Assembly: GCF_040436345.1 (NCBI RefSeq)
Contig: NC_133238.1
Location: forward strand, 1,835,267 to 1,899,266
DNA from: Pagrus major
Lineage: Eukaryota > Chordata > Actinopteri > Spariformes > Sparidae
Direction: 5' to 3'
Length of the DNA stretch: 64,000 nucleotides
Shown: positions 28,168 to 37,999 of the stretch, piece after piece
How the letters are laid out: every line of letters starts with the position of its first letter
Numbering within the stretch: position 1 is the first letter of the stretch
Program-made: the position numbers and the translations under genes
Notes under the pieces: model-generated
What the model was told of the DNA's origin: nothing
The model's input: only the letters and a program-made list of their open reading frames with translations
The model's database searches: none

Positions 28168-29389
28168 ATGGCGACACCAAGCGGAGAGGACACGACATTC
28201 ACATGTAAGTATCATGTTCACACTTGTGACTCATCTCAACACCCAACTTCAGACATGTTAAACATCAAGGGATCAGAAAACCCCAAAATGCCATCATTCA
28301 GTCAGAATATGTGACGCTGGTCATGCTCAGCATTATGCTGTTGGATGTAAAGCCTCAAATGCCGTCACTGCCGAAATGTTTGACGGAAAACGGAAAAAAA
28401 AGTCCAGTCCAACGTTTGGATTGAATGAAGAGCTAAATTCAGGATCATCCTCATTATCATCATTGTCATCATGTATGTTTGCGACATTAGAACCCTTTTG
28501 CCTGTTGACACAACACAACACGTGTGCTTCATTTCATCTTGTCTTAGGGAGCAGGGAGCAGACGGCCAGCCTTATCGCCCTCCGTGGACAGCATGACCAC
28601 CTGTTCACGGGGGCGAAGAACTCGGCCGCTGTTGGATGGAGGTAAGGCAATAACGAATAACCCAGTCGTCTGTGTCCTGGTGTCACTTGTAAATCTTTGC
28701 ATCCCTGTGTGAATGTGGTCGTGTTCACAATGCCTCTTGTTTCTGTCTGTGTTCAGAACAATCCTGGAAGAAATGGGCCTGCAGGGTAGGGTCAAGCCCC
28801 TGCAGGCCAAGAAGAAGTGGGACAACCTAAAGAAAAAGTACAAAGTAGGTGCAGGTGTGAATGATGATGTGGAAACTAAATTTCATTCATTTAACCCATG
28901 CAAGTCAATGAATACTTTGCTGGAAATAGCTGACGTGATTGATTTCCACTGCCTTAGGACTGCAAATATCCGGCGTCGGGAGAGGGGGTCGCGGGGAGTT
29001 CCACCGCCGCTACGTGGCCCTGGTTTGTCCACATGGACGAGGTATTGGGACAGAGGCCGTCGATCAGACCCCCTGTCCTGATTGCCTCGTTGCCGGAGGA
29101 CACACCAGGGCCGAGTGCGGCGGCGGTGGACCACGCGGCCGAGGAGGAGGAGGAGGAGGAGGAGGGGGACGAGGAGGTGGAGGGGGGTCCGGGCCAGGAG
29201 GGAGCAGGGGAGGCAGGGCCCCCGTCAAGGAGGAGGAGGAGGAGCAGGAGCAGTAGCAATGACGAATTGGTCGAGCTCCTGCGGGAGGACATGAGACAGC
29301 AGAGGGAGGCGGACGAGCAGCGGGAACGCTCGAGCAGAGAGAGGATGGACAGGCTGTTCTCTCTGCTCGAGCGGATGGCCGACCGTTGA
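28168..29389 (+). CDS. Myb/SANT-like protein, four exons, open
   Basis: Probable DNA-binding partner of the Harbinger transposase encoded at 30,783-31,888. Exons with GT-AG borders: 28,168-28,204 (MATPSGEDTTFT), 28,548-28,641 (SREQTASLIALRGQHDHLFT, a Myb/SANT-like helix), 28,757-28,844 (TILEEMGLQGRVKPLQAKKK then WDNLKKKYK, the third helix), and 28,958-29,389 (DCKYPASGEGVAGSSTAATW, PWFVHMDEVLGQRPSI). The last exon continues with a long Glu-rich stretch, an Arg-rich stretch (SRRRRRSRSSS) and a C-terminal helix with LLREDMRQQREADEQRERSS that may be a coiled coil. Phases join without a break, giving about 217 residues. Start chosen because it opens the first coding exon. Exon 4 is strongly GC-rich compared with its surroundings. 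Confidence 0.78.
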
Positions 29390-29399
29390 GTGTCTTATT

Positions 29400-30782
29400 T
29401 TCTTTTGGTCGGCCATCACTTATAATTTATTGTTAATTTATCATTTGTAGTTATTCACCATTGTGTTCACCATTATTATTTGTGAGATGTTTTTTATTTG
29501 ATTAAAAGTATTTCCCCTGTCATTCGTAGTCCATTCCATTCAGTGTTCACAATTTTCATAATATGAACATAATATTAACAAGTCACAACATCAAACCTGT
29601 CTTCTTTCACTCTCTGTCCCATATTGCACCTTCGACATACTAAACATAGCTGTTATTCCTTGTTATTCCTTGTCCCCCCCTCAAGTTTACCACCCTCTGG
29701 ACACCTTTGTGGCAAAAATGTACACGCACAGAAAAACTGCCATGAAATCACCACACACCAATATGTATTTCCGACCTTGTGTTTCATGAATCACTCAAAC
29801 TTCCCACTCATGCAACTACCAAACATTCAATCAGGATTTCATGCCTTGGCCCACAATGGGAGAATGGTTGAATCTGGTGGAATGCAGTAAAAATGTCACG
29901 TATCCCTACTCTCCGTCAAAATGACATGCTGACATTGGGCAATGCATGGTTCAATACTGTGATGGCAGTGAGATTGAAAAATGTGGTTTGAATGGCAGTC
30001 AATGAGTACATGAGAATATTATAGATACCATGTCATGTTGTAAATGACATGTATATACGAGTCATTACTATTGCTGAACTTCTTATTATGTTGTTTGTCA
30101 CCTTTTATTGTTGTACAACTGTGATACTGTCCTCTGGCTGCTATGACTGAGTAATTTCCCCATTTGCAGGACACAAAAGAATTCTGATTCTGATTCTGAT
30201 GAGGCAGTCTTGGCCACGACGGTGTCCAGAGGGTGGTGAATCCATAAATAGAGCATGAAAGACATGAGAGTAAAGGACATTGGACAACAACATTTTACTG
30301 GAAAGAAAAGTGCCATGAAATTCATGTAATGAGCCGTGACAGCCAAACTGATCACAGACAACAAAAAGAAATGAGGGGAGTGTACAAAAATGGGGGTTAG
30401 GGTTAACACAATGATGAATGACGTCAGTTGCAGTGGTAGGCTGAGCAGGAGTCCCTGGCAGTGCTGCTGGGCTGGATGGGATGCCACAATAAAGACCCTG
30501 GTGGCAGTGGGACATCATCTGGGGTGGCATTCGGGGTGTTTGGGGGGTGCGGTCTCCACTGTCCACCAGGTCGTCCATCAACAGGGTTTGCAGGGCTGAC
30601 TCGATCGACGGCTGCCATGCCACTGAGAATTTTTCAGGAAAGAGGCAAGAATTATGACATCATAATGTGATCATTATATAAACATGGTGACTGATTACGA
30701 CGAACACAACTATCTACCACACACTTTAAATAGGAATAATGCCTCCAAGATCATTTTACTTGCCAACTATAGATAGTCGTGG
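29400..30782. other. interior of the second Harbinger region; LINE 3'-tail-like piece
   Basis: No gene is supported. At 30,100-30,212 a block ending in ATTCTGATTCTGATTCTGAT repeats resembles the 3' tail of a fish non-LTR retrotransposon. A minus-strand open frame at 30,141-30,623 has no recognisable domain and is probably chance. Confidence 0.4.
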
Positions 30783-31888
30783 TCAGGGAGCACCACTGGC
30801 TGCCTCCAACACGTTCTCCCCCTCATCCTCTGGCATGACGTCCTGCAGCTCATCCTCTGGGGGCATGATGTCACCTGCCCCCAGGCAGATGTTGTGCAGG
30901 ACGGCACAAGCTGTTACGACCTGGAATGACAGGGGATGTACATCAATTTTGACTCACTCTGCTTGAATACTCAAGGAAACAAAAATGAATCCTGACATAC
31001 CTGAGGCACAAAGGTGTGGTGCACCTCCAGCGCGTGCAGGTAGATGGACCTGAACCTGGTCTTCATCATTCCAAAGGCACGCTCAATGATAGAGCGTGCC
31101 CTGGAATGATGGACATTAAAGCGCTGGGCTCCCACACCTTGCACAGGCTGTTTGTAGGGAGTGATGAGGGGGAGTGGCTGTCGGAGGCACGGGTACCCGC
31201 CGTCTGCGAGGATGAAGTGCCCTGGAGGAGGGTAGATGGCCTGTCTGTACAGTGGGCTGTGCCGGAGTACTCTGGAGTCGTGCACCGACCCCGGCCAGCC
31301 CACGTACGTGTCCATGAAGCGGCCCTGATGGTCACATACTGCCTGCATGATGATGGAAGAGAACAGTTTTCTGTTCTTGTAGCAGTGACCATCAGGGCCG
31401 CTTGGTGGCTTGATCCTCACATGGCAGCCGTCGATCGATCCAGCAGCTTTTGAAAAAGCTCTGTGTCCTGCCAGCCCTGCAAACCCCCGAGTTACTGCAG
31501 CCAGGTCTTCAGCTGTCTTTGGGAGGTGGATGACCTTGTGGCGAATGGCCACCACCTCCCCAGTAACTCGGTGGACGATCCAGTGGACGGTGGAGCGAGG
31601 CATCCCGAACACCCTTGAGACCACCCTGTATGATGCCCCACTCGCCAGCCAGAAGAGAAACACCAAGGTCTCTATTGTGGCACCCCATCCGTGTCTCCGA
31701 TCTTGTTTGAGAAGGTTCAGCAGCACTGCCAGGGACTCTCTGCTCAGCCGGAAGTCCTGCCTGGTGTCCCCGTCCTCGAAGAACCTGTCGAGGACGGGAA
31801 CGGCCATGTTGACCCTGCAGTACGGGGGTCTGGTCTGTATTTGGAAAGGAGGGGAAGAACAGGAGACGAAAAATGGTAGATCAGACAA
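30783..31888 (-). CDS. Harbinger transposase (HARBI1-like), two exons, open
   Basis: DDE_Tnp_4 transposase. Exon 1 (31,888-31,001) encodes MSDLPFFVSCSS..., with a likelier start at MAVPVLDRFFEDGDTRQDF (31,807). It has a helix-turn-helix region (YRVVSRVFGMPRSTVHWIVH), catalytic Asp in GSIDGCHVRIKPPSG, second Asp in PGSVHDSRVLRHS and Glu in ARSIIERAFGMMKTRF. The donor is GTATGT right after FVPQ. Exon 2 (30,920-30,783) continues in phase with VVTACAVLHNICLGAGD, the conserved C-terminal block, and ends GENVLEAASGAP-stop. No break was seen, so the protein could be made. It is only distantly similar to the 5,141-6,251 transposase. Confidence 0.85.
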
Positions 31889-31924
31889 TGGCTAGCCTCA
31901 TTTTAGTTGATGAGATGATTCTAG

Positions 31925-32400
31925 TTAGTGTGGATGCTTCAGAGCATTCACACTATTGTCCTTCTGGAATTTATTGCAGTTATTATTATTATTATTATTA
32001 TTATTGTTATTATTGTTATTATCATTGTTATTATTGACATTATTACTATTATTGTTGTTGTCATTATTATTGTCATTATTATTATTGTGATTGTCATTAT
32101 TATTATTATGATTGTCATTATTATTATTAGTAGTGGTAGTAGTAGTAGTAGTAGTCGTCCGTACGTTCTTCAGCATGCTTCTACTCCTACAGATTTCATG
32201 CTACGGTCACCATTCCACTATCAGGATGTTCAGCTTTTTATGCTCTTTCAGCCTTGTACTTTTCCGCTTTTTAGCTTTTCAACTTTTTCTGCACATTCTT
32301 GCCCATTCACTCTTGCAGTTTTATGCATTTCCGGCGAGTGTTTTCCAGTAGGCCTACATTCAGCGGGTTTCCGAAATCACTTCAGCCTTTAGCATTCACA
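31925..32400. repeat. (ATT)n-rich repeat block
   Basis: A flank with GTGTGGATGCTTCAGAGCAT and CATTCACACTATTGT leads into about 180 bp of ATT/GTT/ATC trinucleotides (31,978-32,157). The flank is shared, as I recall it, with a common fish repeat. The long Asn- or Ile-rich frames across it are repeat artefacts. Confidence 0.7.
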
Positions 32401-33039
32401 CTGTATTTTCGCAGGTAATGCTACTTTTCCTAGTCATTTAATTGAGGTCAGGTCTGTCAATCAATTGTCACGGTTATCTGGCATTCACCTGTGCCTTTCT
32501 ACAGTTTATATGTCTAGCAACAGTTTATATGTCTAGCAACAGAGACCGCGAGCGCGCAGAGAGTGGTCTTTATGCGCGCTGATTATGGTTTTTATGTGCG
32601 CGGATTTTGGCACTGAAATGACGCCATATTTTTCGGGCAGAAATGTTACGAAGAGTCGGTCGGACAGACACTTCTCCACTTATAACTGCGGTATTTTTTT
32701 CCTCATATAAGTTGCCAAAGACCAGCCAGTTACTACGTTACTGTTACTTGGTCCTGTAACGTTGCTTTGTGGGACATTTCTCTATATTTTGTTGAGTGAT
32801 GGATCTGTTTAGTTATCAGACAGTGAACACCATCAGATCGACACGTCCTTGCTCTGCACCGCCGGCTTATCCGTTCACTGATTCGGTTCGCCAATACTAC
32901 GCCTCTGATACTACCTATGGAGGCGCATCAGAGGCGCAGCAAAATTTCACCCCTCGCCGCATCTGAGACTTTCAAACTGAGGCGGATGCGGAAAATTGGT
33001 GCAGGATCCCCGCATACAAACGGCAGTGTGAATGGGGCC
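32400..33039. other. no gene; 19-bp tandem duplication
   Basis: The only feature I see is an exact direct duplication of CAGTTTATATGTCTAGCAA at 32,502-32,520 and 32,521-32,539. Confidence 0.6.
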
Positions 33040-33934
33040 TAGTGCCTGTTGAGTCTTCCTGTCCAGCTCCACCTGTTGCCTGGCTTTCCCCATCTCCCTC
33101 AGCAGTGCCCTCTACTGGATTGAAGCCAGGCCCCTCCCCTTGTCCTGCCTCACCGGGCTCCTCTCCTCCAACCACAGATTTGAATTTCCCAGACCCTCCT
33201 CTTCAATTAGCACTTCAACTGTTACATTTCGACCATTTTCCTTTTAATATTTTTTCTTTTTCGATTTCCGATTCTTGTTTTCTTTGGGCTTTCAGTTTGT
33301 TGGCAAATGACATTGGGCAATCTCTGACGAGGTGATTTGACTCTCCACAGAGATTGCACTTTATGCCATTGGGACACTCCTCAAAGGAGTGCCCAATTTC
33401 TCTGCATTTACCGCAAACAATGTTTTGGCAAGCCTCTGCCAGGTGTGGGGCATGCCCTGGTAGTGAATGTAGCCCCTGTTCTCACCAAGAACTACCATGG
33501 ATGGGAGATGCCTCAGGCCCTGGTACCCCTGGGGGTCCTGCCATTGTTGAATGGGGACCCTCCAGGCACAGTTCCAGATGCCATTTTCATCCCTCACCTT
33601 GGTAGCCTGGCCCTTCACAGTGCAGTATCTACCCAGCCACATACAGATATCTTCAGCATTCAGCATTCACCATTTCATTGAACATCCTGACAATAACCAC
33701 TTTCAGAGAGTTGTCAGTCAGTTTCTCCACGTTGAATTTTGGCAACGCTTTGAAAAGGTTAAGACGCAGTTTTCAGCATTCTTGTAACACTGCAGCAGTA
33801 ACGAAACTAATGTCAAAACCTTTGTTGAAGGGAAGAGACAAGACACAGTTCAATTGTTGTGGGGAAAAGCCAAGGGCCTTTTTGGATTAGCTTCCTGGAG
33901 AAGTCCAATCTGGACATCTCCAGGAGCTTTCCAT
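33040..33934 (-). pseudogene. Keno-like LINE ORF1 fragment
   Basis: This aligns with ORF1 of the full-length copies from the [12 protein letters not shown] region (33,934) to the Gly/Glu-rich C-terminal linker (33,040), including knuckle sequence at 33,300-33,440. Small deletions remove part of the first knuckle and shift the frame. It is flanked on the right by a U2 remnant and on the left by unrelated sequence. It is intermediate in divergence between the old copy at 10.9-15.7 kb and the young copies. Confidence 0.88.
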
Positions 33935-33949
33935 CTGATCAGAACAGAT
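33935..33949 (-). pseudogene. 15-nt U2 snRNA remnant
   Basis: The minus strand reads ATCTGTTCTGATCAG, equal to U2 nt 38-52 with one mismatch. It abuts the 3' end of LINE copy 1 exactly where U2 nt 38 abuts copies 2 and 3, so it is the stump of the U2 target of copy 1. Confidence 0.85.
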
Positions 33950-34531
33950 TTATTTATTTTTTTTAAAGTTTGACGCAATTTTCTCTATGTTTTACACTTT
34001 TTCATGTCAGTCCACAATACAATTTAATCTTAAAACACTTAAAAACAAATAAAATCAACATGTCACCAGCAACAATACATTAGTTTAACCTGTAAAACTC
34101 TTCACCATAAAAAACACCATAAGATACATTTAAAGTGGTTTCATAGATAAAAAAAAAAAAAAAGAAAACACAAATTATTGCTTTAAGATACACAAGACAT
34201 GTTAAAACAAAGTGCTCTTTTGTGACATTAAATCCATTCTGTGAATCAGTGTAAGTGTATAGTATATCAGTGTGTCTTTTTAAAAAGGGAGGGCATTTAA
34301 AAGCTCTCAAGTCTTTGTTATGCAGGAGCGGGGTGAGTCCCTATCATGGGGAACTCATCCCACTCTCCCATCAGACCCCTGGGGACCCGCTGGTGATGCT
34401 CAGAGGAGGCCCTCAACCTCTTGCTCCTTCCCACCTGCCACACCCGGAGGATCAGGCCGCTGCTGCCTTGACCTTTGTGTGTGGCTCTGGCTCCCACCTC
34501 CGAATGAGCGCAGAGGCGATGCTTCATGTGG

Positions 34532-37500
34532 CTACTTCCTAGGCCTGCTGCCAGCAGTGACGGCTGCCTGGACCGTCGCTGCTGCCATTTGGATCGTAGC
34601 CACGGGGGGGATCTGCATGCGCTTTCTCGCCAGCAGGTTTCTGGAGGTCCATATAGCGTCTTTCATGGCGGCCAGGGTGAGCCAGAGCTTGGAGAATTCC
34701 TCTGTTGTCCTTTTCTTCTGGCTCACCCCGTAGAGCACTTGTTGTGCATCTAGGACCTCCCCTGCTGGCAAGTACGGGAATTGCTGGGAGCCGGCCATTG
34801 CCCACAGGTCAATGGCAGCGCTGCACTCCCAGAACAAGTGCCTCGCCGACTCGGGCGCGCCACAACCCGGTCGGGGGCAGATGGCGGATGGTGACATGCC
34901 CCGGGAGTGCATCACGGACCTGACCGGGAGGACCTCATGAGCTACCATCCAGGAGAGATCCCGTAGTCTGTTTGGGAGAGCGGGATGGTTGACATTGTGC
35001 CAAACACTTGAGGGCTCGCCGATTGCGAGCCCACGCACCGGACTCACTGGCTCCCGCTCCTGCACAAGAGAGAGAAGAGAGCGGTGGTTGGTTAAAAGTG
35101 ACAGCTCCTCCTGTTCCAAGTTAAAATCTTTTAAAAATTTGCGTATAAAATCATAGGCCGTGGGCAGTTTAAAAGACACAGGTGCTCTAAGATCAACAGG
35201 TAAAAACTTGAGTGTCCTGAGGTAAGACCCCATCCAGAATCTTGCCATGGCAGATGTCTTGTGATCTCTGGATGGGGATGTGGCGTATTTGAGGTGCAGT
35301 GTGGTGTATTGGCTTCCTAAAAACAAGTGGAGGTCTGGAACATCTTTCCCTCCTTTTGTTTTTGGCATCTTCATGACTTTTCTTCCGACTCGCTCCCACT
35401 TGGACCCCCACAGAAAGTAAAAAATGGCTCGATCTAGATCTAAAAGCACTCTACGAGGCGGGATAAAAACAGAACTGATTAGTAAAAACAAGGGTAAAAT
35501 CACAGCTTTTATGATTAAAACCTTGCCTTCCATTGTCAGTCCCCTTAGTCTCCAGTATCCCAGTCTCTTTCTAACTTTCCCTATCGCGTCAAGCCAATTG
35601 CTCCTCCCACCCCCTTCCCCGTCAAATTTTACCCCGAGTATTTTCATGTCAGTCAGGGTCACAGTCAGAGGGAGTCCTGTGGTCTCGGTCACTGTCCATG
35701 GTCCGTAAAATTGGGCTTGGGTCTTGTCGCGGTTAAGTCTGGCTCCAGAGGCCCGTCCGTACCAGTCCGTCAAGTCCATGGTCCTGTTTACAGCTAAAAG
35801 GTCTGTACATAAAACGTTGACATCATCCATGTATAAAAGACATTTTGTGACCAAGCCCCCACTCCCCGGAATTGACACCCCATTGATCCATTTGTCCCTT
35901 CTCAAGATCTGTGCCAATGGTTCCACACATATAACGTAAAGGAGGGCAGATAACGGACAACACTGACGGACACCGCAGCATATATTCACTGCTTTGGTAA
36001 GTTGTCCGTTTACAAGGATTTTGCTGTTGATTCCCCGGTAGAGCAATCCCACCCACGCTATGACCCTCTCAGGAAACCCCATTTTTTGCAGTACCTGAAA
36101 TAGGTACTGGTGCGAGACCCGATCGAAGGCTTTTTCAAAGTCTAAATTTAGCAATACAAGCCGAATGTCTCTGTCTCTCGCGTAACAGATGGTGTCTCTG
36201 ATCAGTACGAGGCTGTCGGTGATCTTCCTCCCCGGGATGGCACAGGCTTGATCCGGGTGGATCACCTCCCCTAAAACCAAAGATAAACGTGTTGATAAAA
36301 GTTTGCTAAAAAGTTTGCAGTCAAAGTTTAAAAGCGTTATTGGTCTCCAGTTTTTCAGGTCAGTCTGGTCCTCTTTTTTGTGGATTAACGTAACTATCCC
36401 TACTCTAAAGCTCTCAGGTAACAGGTCTAGTCGTTCAAAGTCATTAAAAACAGTAAGTAGGTCATGTGCAAGGATATCCCAAAAGGTCAGATAAAATTCC
36501 AGGGGAAGTCCATCTTGTCCTGGGGACTTCCCCTTCTTAAATTTTTTTAAACATTTACCTAACTCTAAAAGGGTAAAATCCTGGGTTAAAAGCACATTTT
36601 CCTCCACCGTCCTATCAATGTATTCTAAAACCTGTTCTGTAATGTCTGTCTCTATGTCTTTTTTTTCATATAATTTATTGTAAAAGAGTTCCACTGTTTC
36701 AATTAGTTCGTTTGTGTTAGCAGTTAAAAACCCGTCTTCTTTTTTTAGCTTTGTTAAAACCCCACTTCTGCTAGCTATCTTCTTAAAAAAGTATCGTGTG
36801 CATTTTTCTCCTTCTTCTCTTTCTCTCTCTTTGCTTCTTAAAATGATACCCTGACTCTTTATTTCGGCTAATTTTGACATTTGCTTTTTGACTTCTAAAA
36901 TGTCTTCATTAAAATCAAATCCTTGGTTCACAAGTTTAAAATATCTCTGTAGTCTTTTCTGCAGTCCCAACATGCCTCTTTTTTCCTTATCTTTTTTCTT
37001 TCTCCCTGCCTGTCTAAAAAAAGTCTTAGTCTTTGTCTTCACCCACTCCCACCAGTGTGCACGTGAATCGTAAAAGTCTTGAAGGGTCTGCCATTGGCTA
37101 TACTGCTCCCTGTATTGTCCAACTATCTCCCTGTCCTCTAACAGGGAGCAGTTGAGCTTCCACAGACCACTTCCTACAGTCACACCAGAAGAGAGTGTCA
37201 GGGTGCATGACAGCATTGCGTGATCAGAAAAGAAAACAGGGGTCAATCTAGCATCAGTTGGTGGGCAGTCCCGTGTAAAAACGTAGTCAATGCGAGAGGC
37301 TTTGGTGCCATCACCACTGAACCAGGTGAAGCCCTCCTCTCTAGGATGCATGGATTTAAAACAGTCTTGTAACTTAAAATCCTTGCAGATGTCTTGCAGT
37401 AAAACCGATGTTTTATCTACTTTAAAATCTTCCCCTGCTCCCCGTCTATCTGTTCTGGATAAAACACAATTAAAATCCCCTCCTACCACTAAAGGCACCC

Positions 37501-37933
37501 TACCTAGCATGTGGGACTGCAGTTCTTCTAAAAGGTCATACCTGTCATTTTTGTCGTTAAAACCGTATACGTTGAGTAGGTTAAAATCCTGCCCCATGTA
37601 TGTCAAGTGTGCTAAAACTGCCCGTCCGTCTCTCACCACAGTGCTGCCCCTCACCACTACCAAGGGGTTTTTAATTAAAATGGCCACTCCATCGGACTTG
37701 TTGTGGTTTGATCCACTCCACATGGATTGACCGAGTGGCCATTTCTCCTCCCATTTCCTGTAGGTTGTTAAAAAGGGCAGATTGCACTCCTGTAATAAAA
37801 ACACATCTGACGTAAAAGAATTTAGGTAGGATAAAACAGTCTGGGCTCTAACTCCCGACCTCACACTTCTCACATTGAGGGTGGAAATGTTGAGGGTCAT
37901 GAGTATGATTGTTAAAAACAACAGGTATGACAT
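34532..37933 (-). CDS. LINE ORF2: AP-like endonuclease and reverse transcriptase (copy 1)
   Basis: A 1,133-residue open frame. The likelier start is the internal Met at residue 12 (MTLNIS, 37,900). Endonuclease: N20 in LNVRSV, E49 in LLQEC, GGDFN at 151-155, RIDYVF at 214-219, SDHAM at 236-240; this domain would make the target-specific nick in U2. Reverse transcriptase: GKSPGQDGLPLEFY near 468-481, motif A DFEKAFD at 598-604, motif B near 656-660, YMDD at 701-704, then LNRDKTQAQF and ILGVKFDGEGGG. A C-terminal CCHC-like finger follows (CPRPGCGAPESARHLFWEC). In motif B the usual RQGCP reads RQCCP here, whereas copies 2 and 3 keep RQGCP. That change may weaken or kill this copy. Confidence 0.93.
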   Translation of the reverse strand: MSYLLFLTIILMTLNISTLNVRSVRSGVRAQTVLSYLNSFTSDVFLLQECNLPFLTTYRKWEEKWPLGQSMWSGSNHNKSDGVAILIKNPLVVVRGSTVVRDGRAVLAHLTYMGQDFNLLNVYGFNDKNDRYDLLEELQSHMLGRVPLVVGGDFNCVLSRTDRRGAGEDFKVDKTSVLLQDICKDFKLQDCFKSMHPREEGFTWFSGDGTKASRIDYVFTRDCPPTDARLTPVFFSDHAMLSCTLTLSSGVTVGSGLWKLNCSLLEDREIVGQYREQYSQWQTLQDFYDSRAHWWEWVKTKTKTFFRQAGRKKKDKEKRGMLGLQKRLQRYFKLVNQGFDFNEDILEVKKQMSKLAEIKSQGIILRSKEREREEGEKCTRYFFKKIASRSGVLTKLKKEDGFLTANTNELIETVELFYNKLYEKKDIETDITEQVLEYIDRTVEENVLLTQDFTLLELGKCLKKFKKGKSPGQDGLPLEFYLTFWDILAHDLLTVFNDFERLDLLPESFRVGIVTLIHKKEDQTDLKNWRPITLLNFDCKLFSKLLSTRLSLVLGEVIHPDQACAIPGRKITDSLVLIRDTICYARDRDIRLVLLNLDFEKAFDRVSHQYLFQVLQKMGFPERVIAWVGLLYRGINSKILVNGQLTKAVNICCGVRQCCPLSALLYVICVEPLAQILRRDKWINGVSIPGSGGLVTKCLLYMDDVNVLCTDLLAVNRTMDLTDWYGRASGARLNRDKTQAQFYGPWTVTETTGLPLTVTLTDMKILGVKFDGEGGGRSNWLDAIGKVRKRLGYWRLRGLTMEGKVLIIKAVILPLFLLISSVFIPPRRVLLDLDRAIFYFLWGSKWERVGRKVMKMPKTKGGKDVPDLHLFLGSQYTTLHLKYATSPSRDHKTSAMARFWMGSYLRTLKFLPVDLRAPVSFKLPTAYDFIRKFLKDFNLEQEELSLLTNHRSLLSLVQEREPVSPVRGLAIGEPSSVWHNVNHPALPNRLRDLSWMVAHEVLPVRSVMHSRGMSPSAICPRPGCGAPESARHLFWECSAAIDLWAMAGSQQFPYLPAGEVLDAQQVLYGVSQKKRTTEEFSKLWLTLAAMKDAIWTSRNLLARKRMQIPPVATIQMAAATVQAAVTAGSRPRK

Positions 37934-37999
37934 TTTAAGGAATAAAAAATGAAAAGACTACTGTTAAAACTTCCAGACTTTCAGTAATGTAAAAGGATC

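Larger units (their letters stand above)
27952..31890. mobile_element. second Harbinger-type element, right end not found
   Basis: The left side starts with a terminal-type block (GGCCGTGTCCAAATTCAGGG near 27,953, repeated as GGCTGTCCAAATTCATAGG near 28,028). A Myb/SANT-like gene follows on plus and a DDE transposase on minus, in the tail-to-tail order of Harbinger elements. I could not find a matching inverted copy of the left block to the right of the transposase, so the right limit is set at the transposase start and the element may be truncated or composite. Confidence 0.6.

Noticed and set aside
28954-29292. Minus-strand Leu/Ser-rich and plus-strand Arg/Gly-rich frames over the GC-rich exon
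   Set aside because: They are alternative frames of the Myb/SANT-like gene's Glu/Arg-rich exon.
30141-30623. Minus-strand 160-residue frame as a third gene of the second Harbinger element
   Set aside because: It has no recognisable domain or splice context, and part of it overlaps a LINE-tail-like sequence.
31925-32392. Asn-rich and Ile-rich open frames
   Set aside because: They come from an ATT/GTT/ATC trinucleotide repeat.
34320-34733. Plus-strand open frames of about 100-160 residues across the LINE copies
   Set aside because: They are antisense shadows of the minus-strand ORF1 and ORF2, with no family features.
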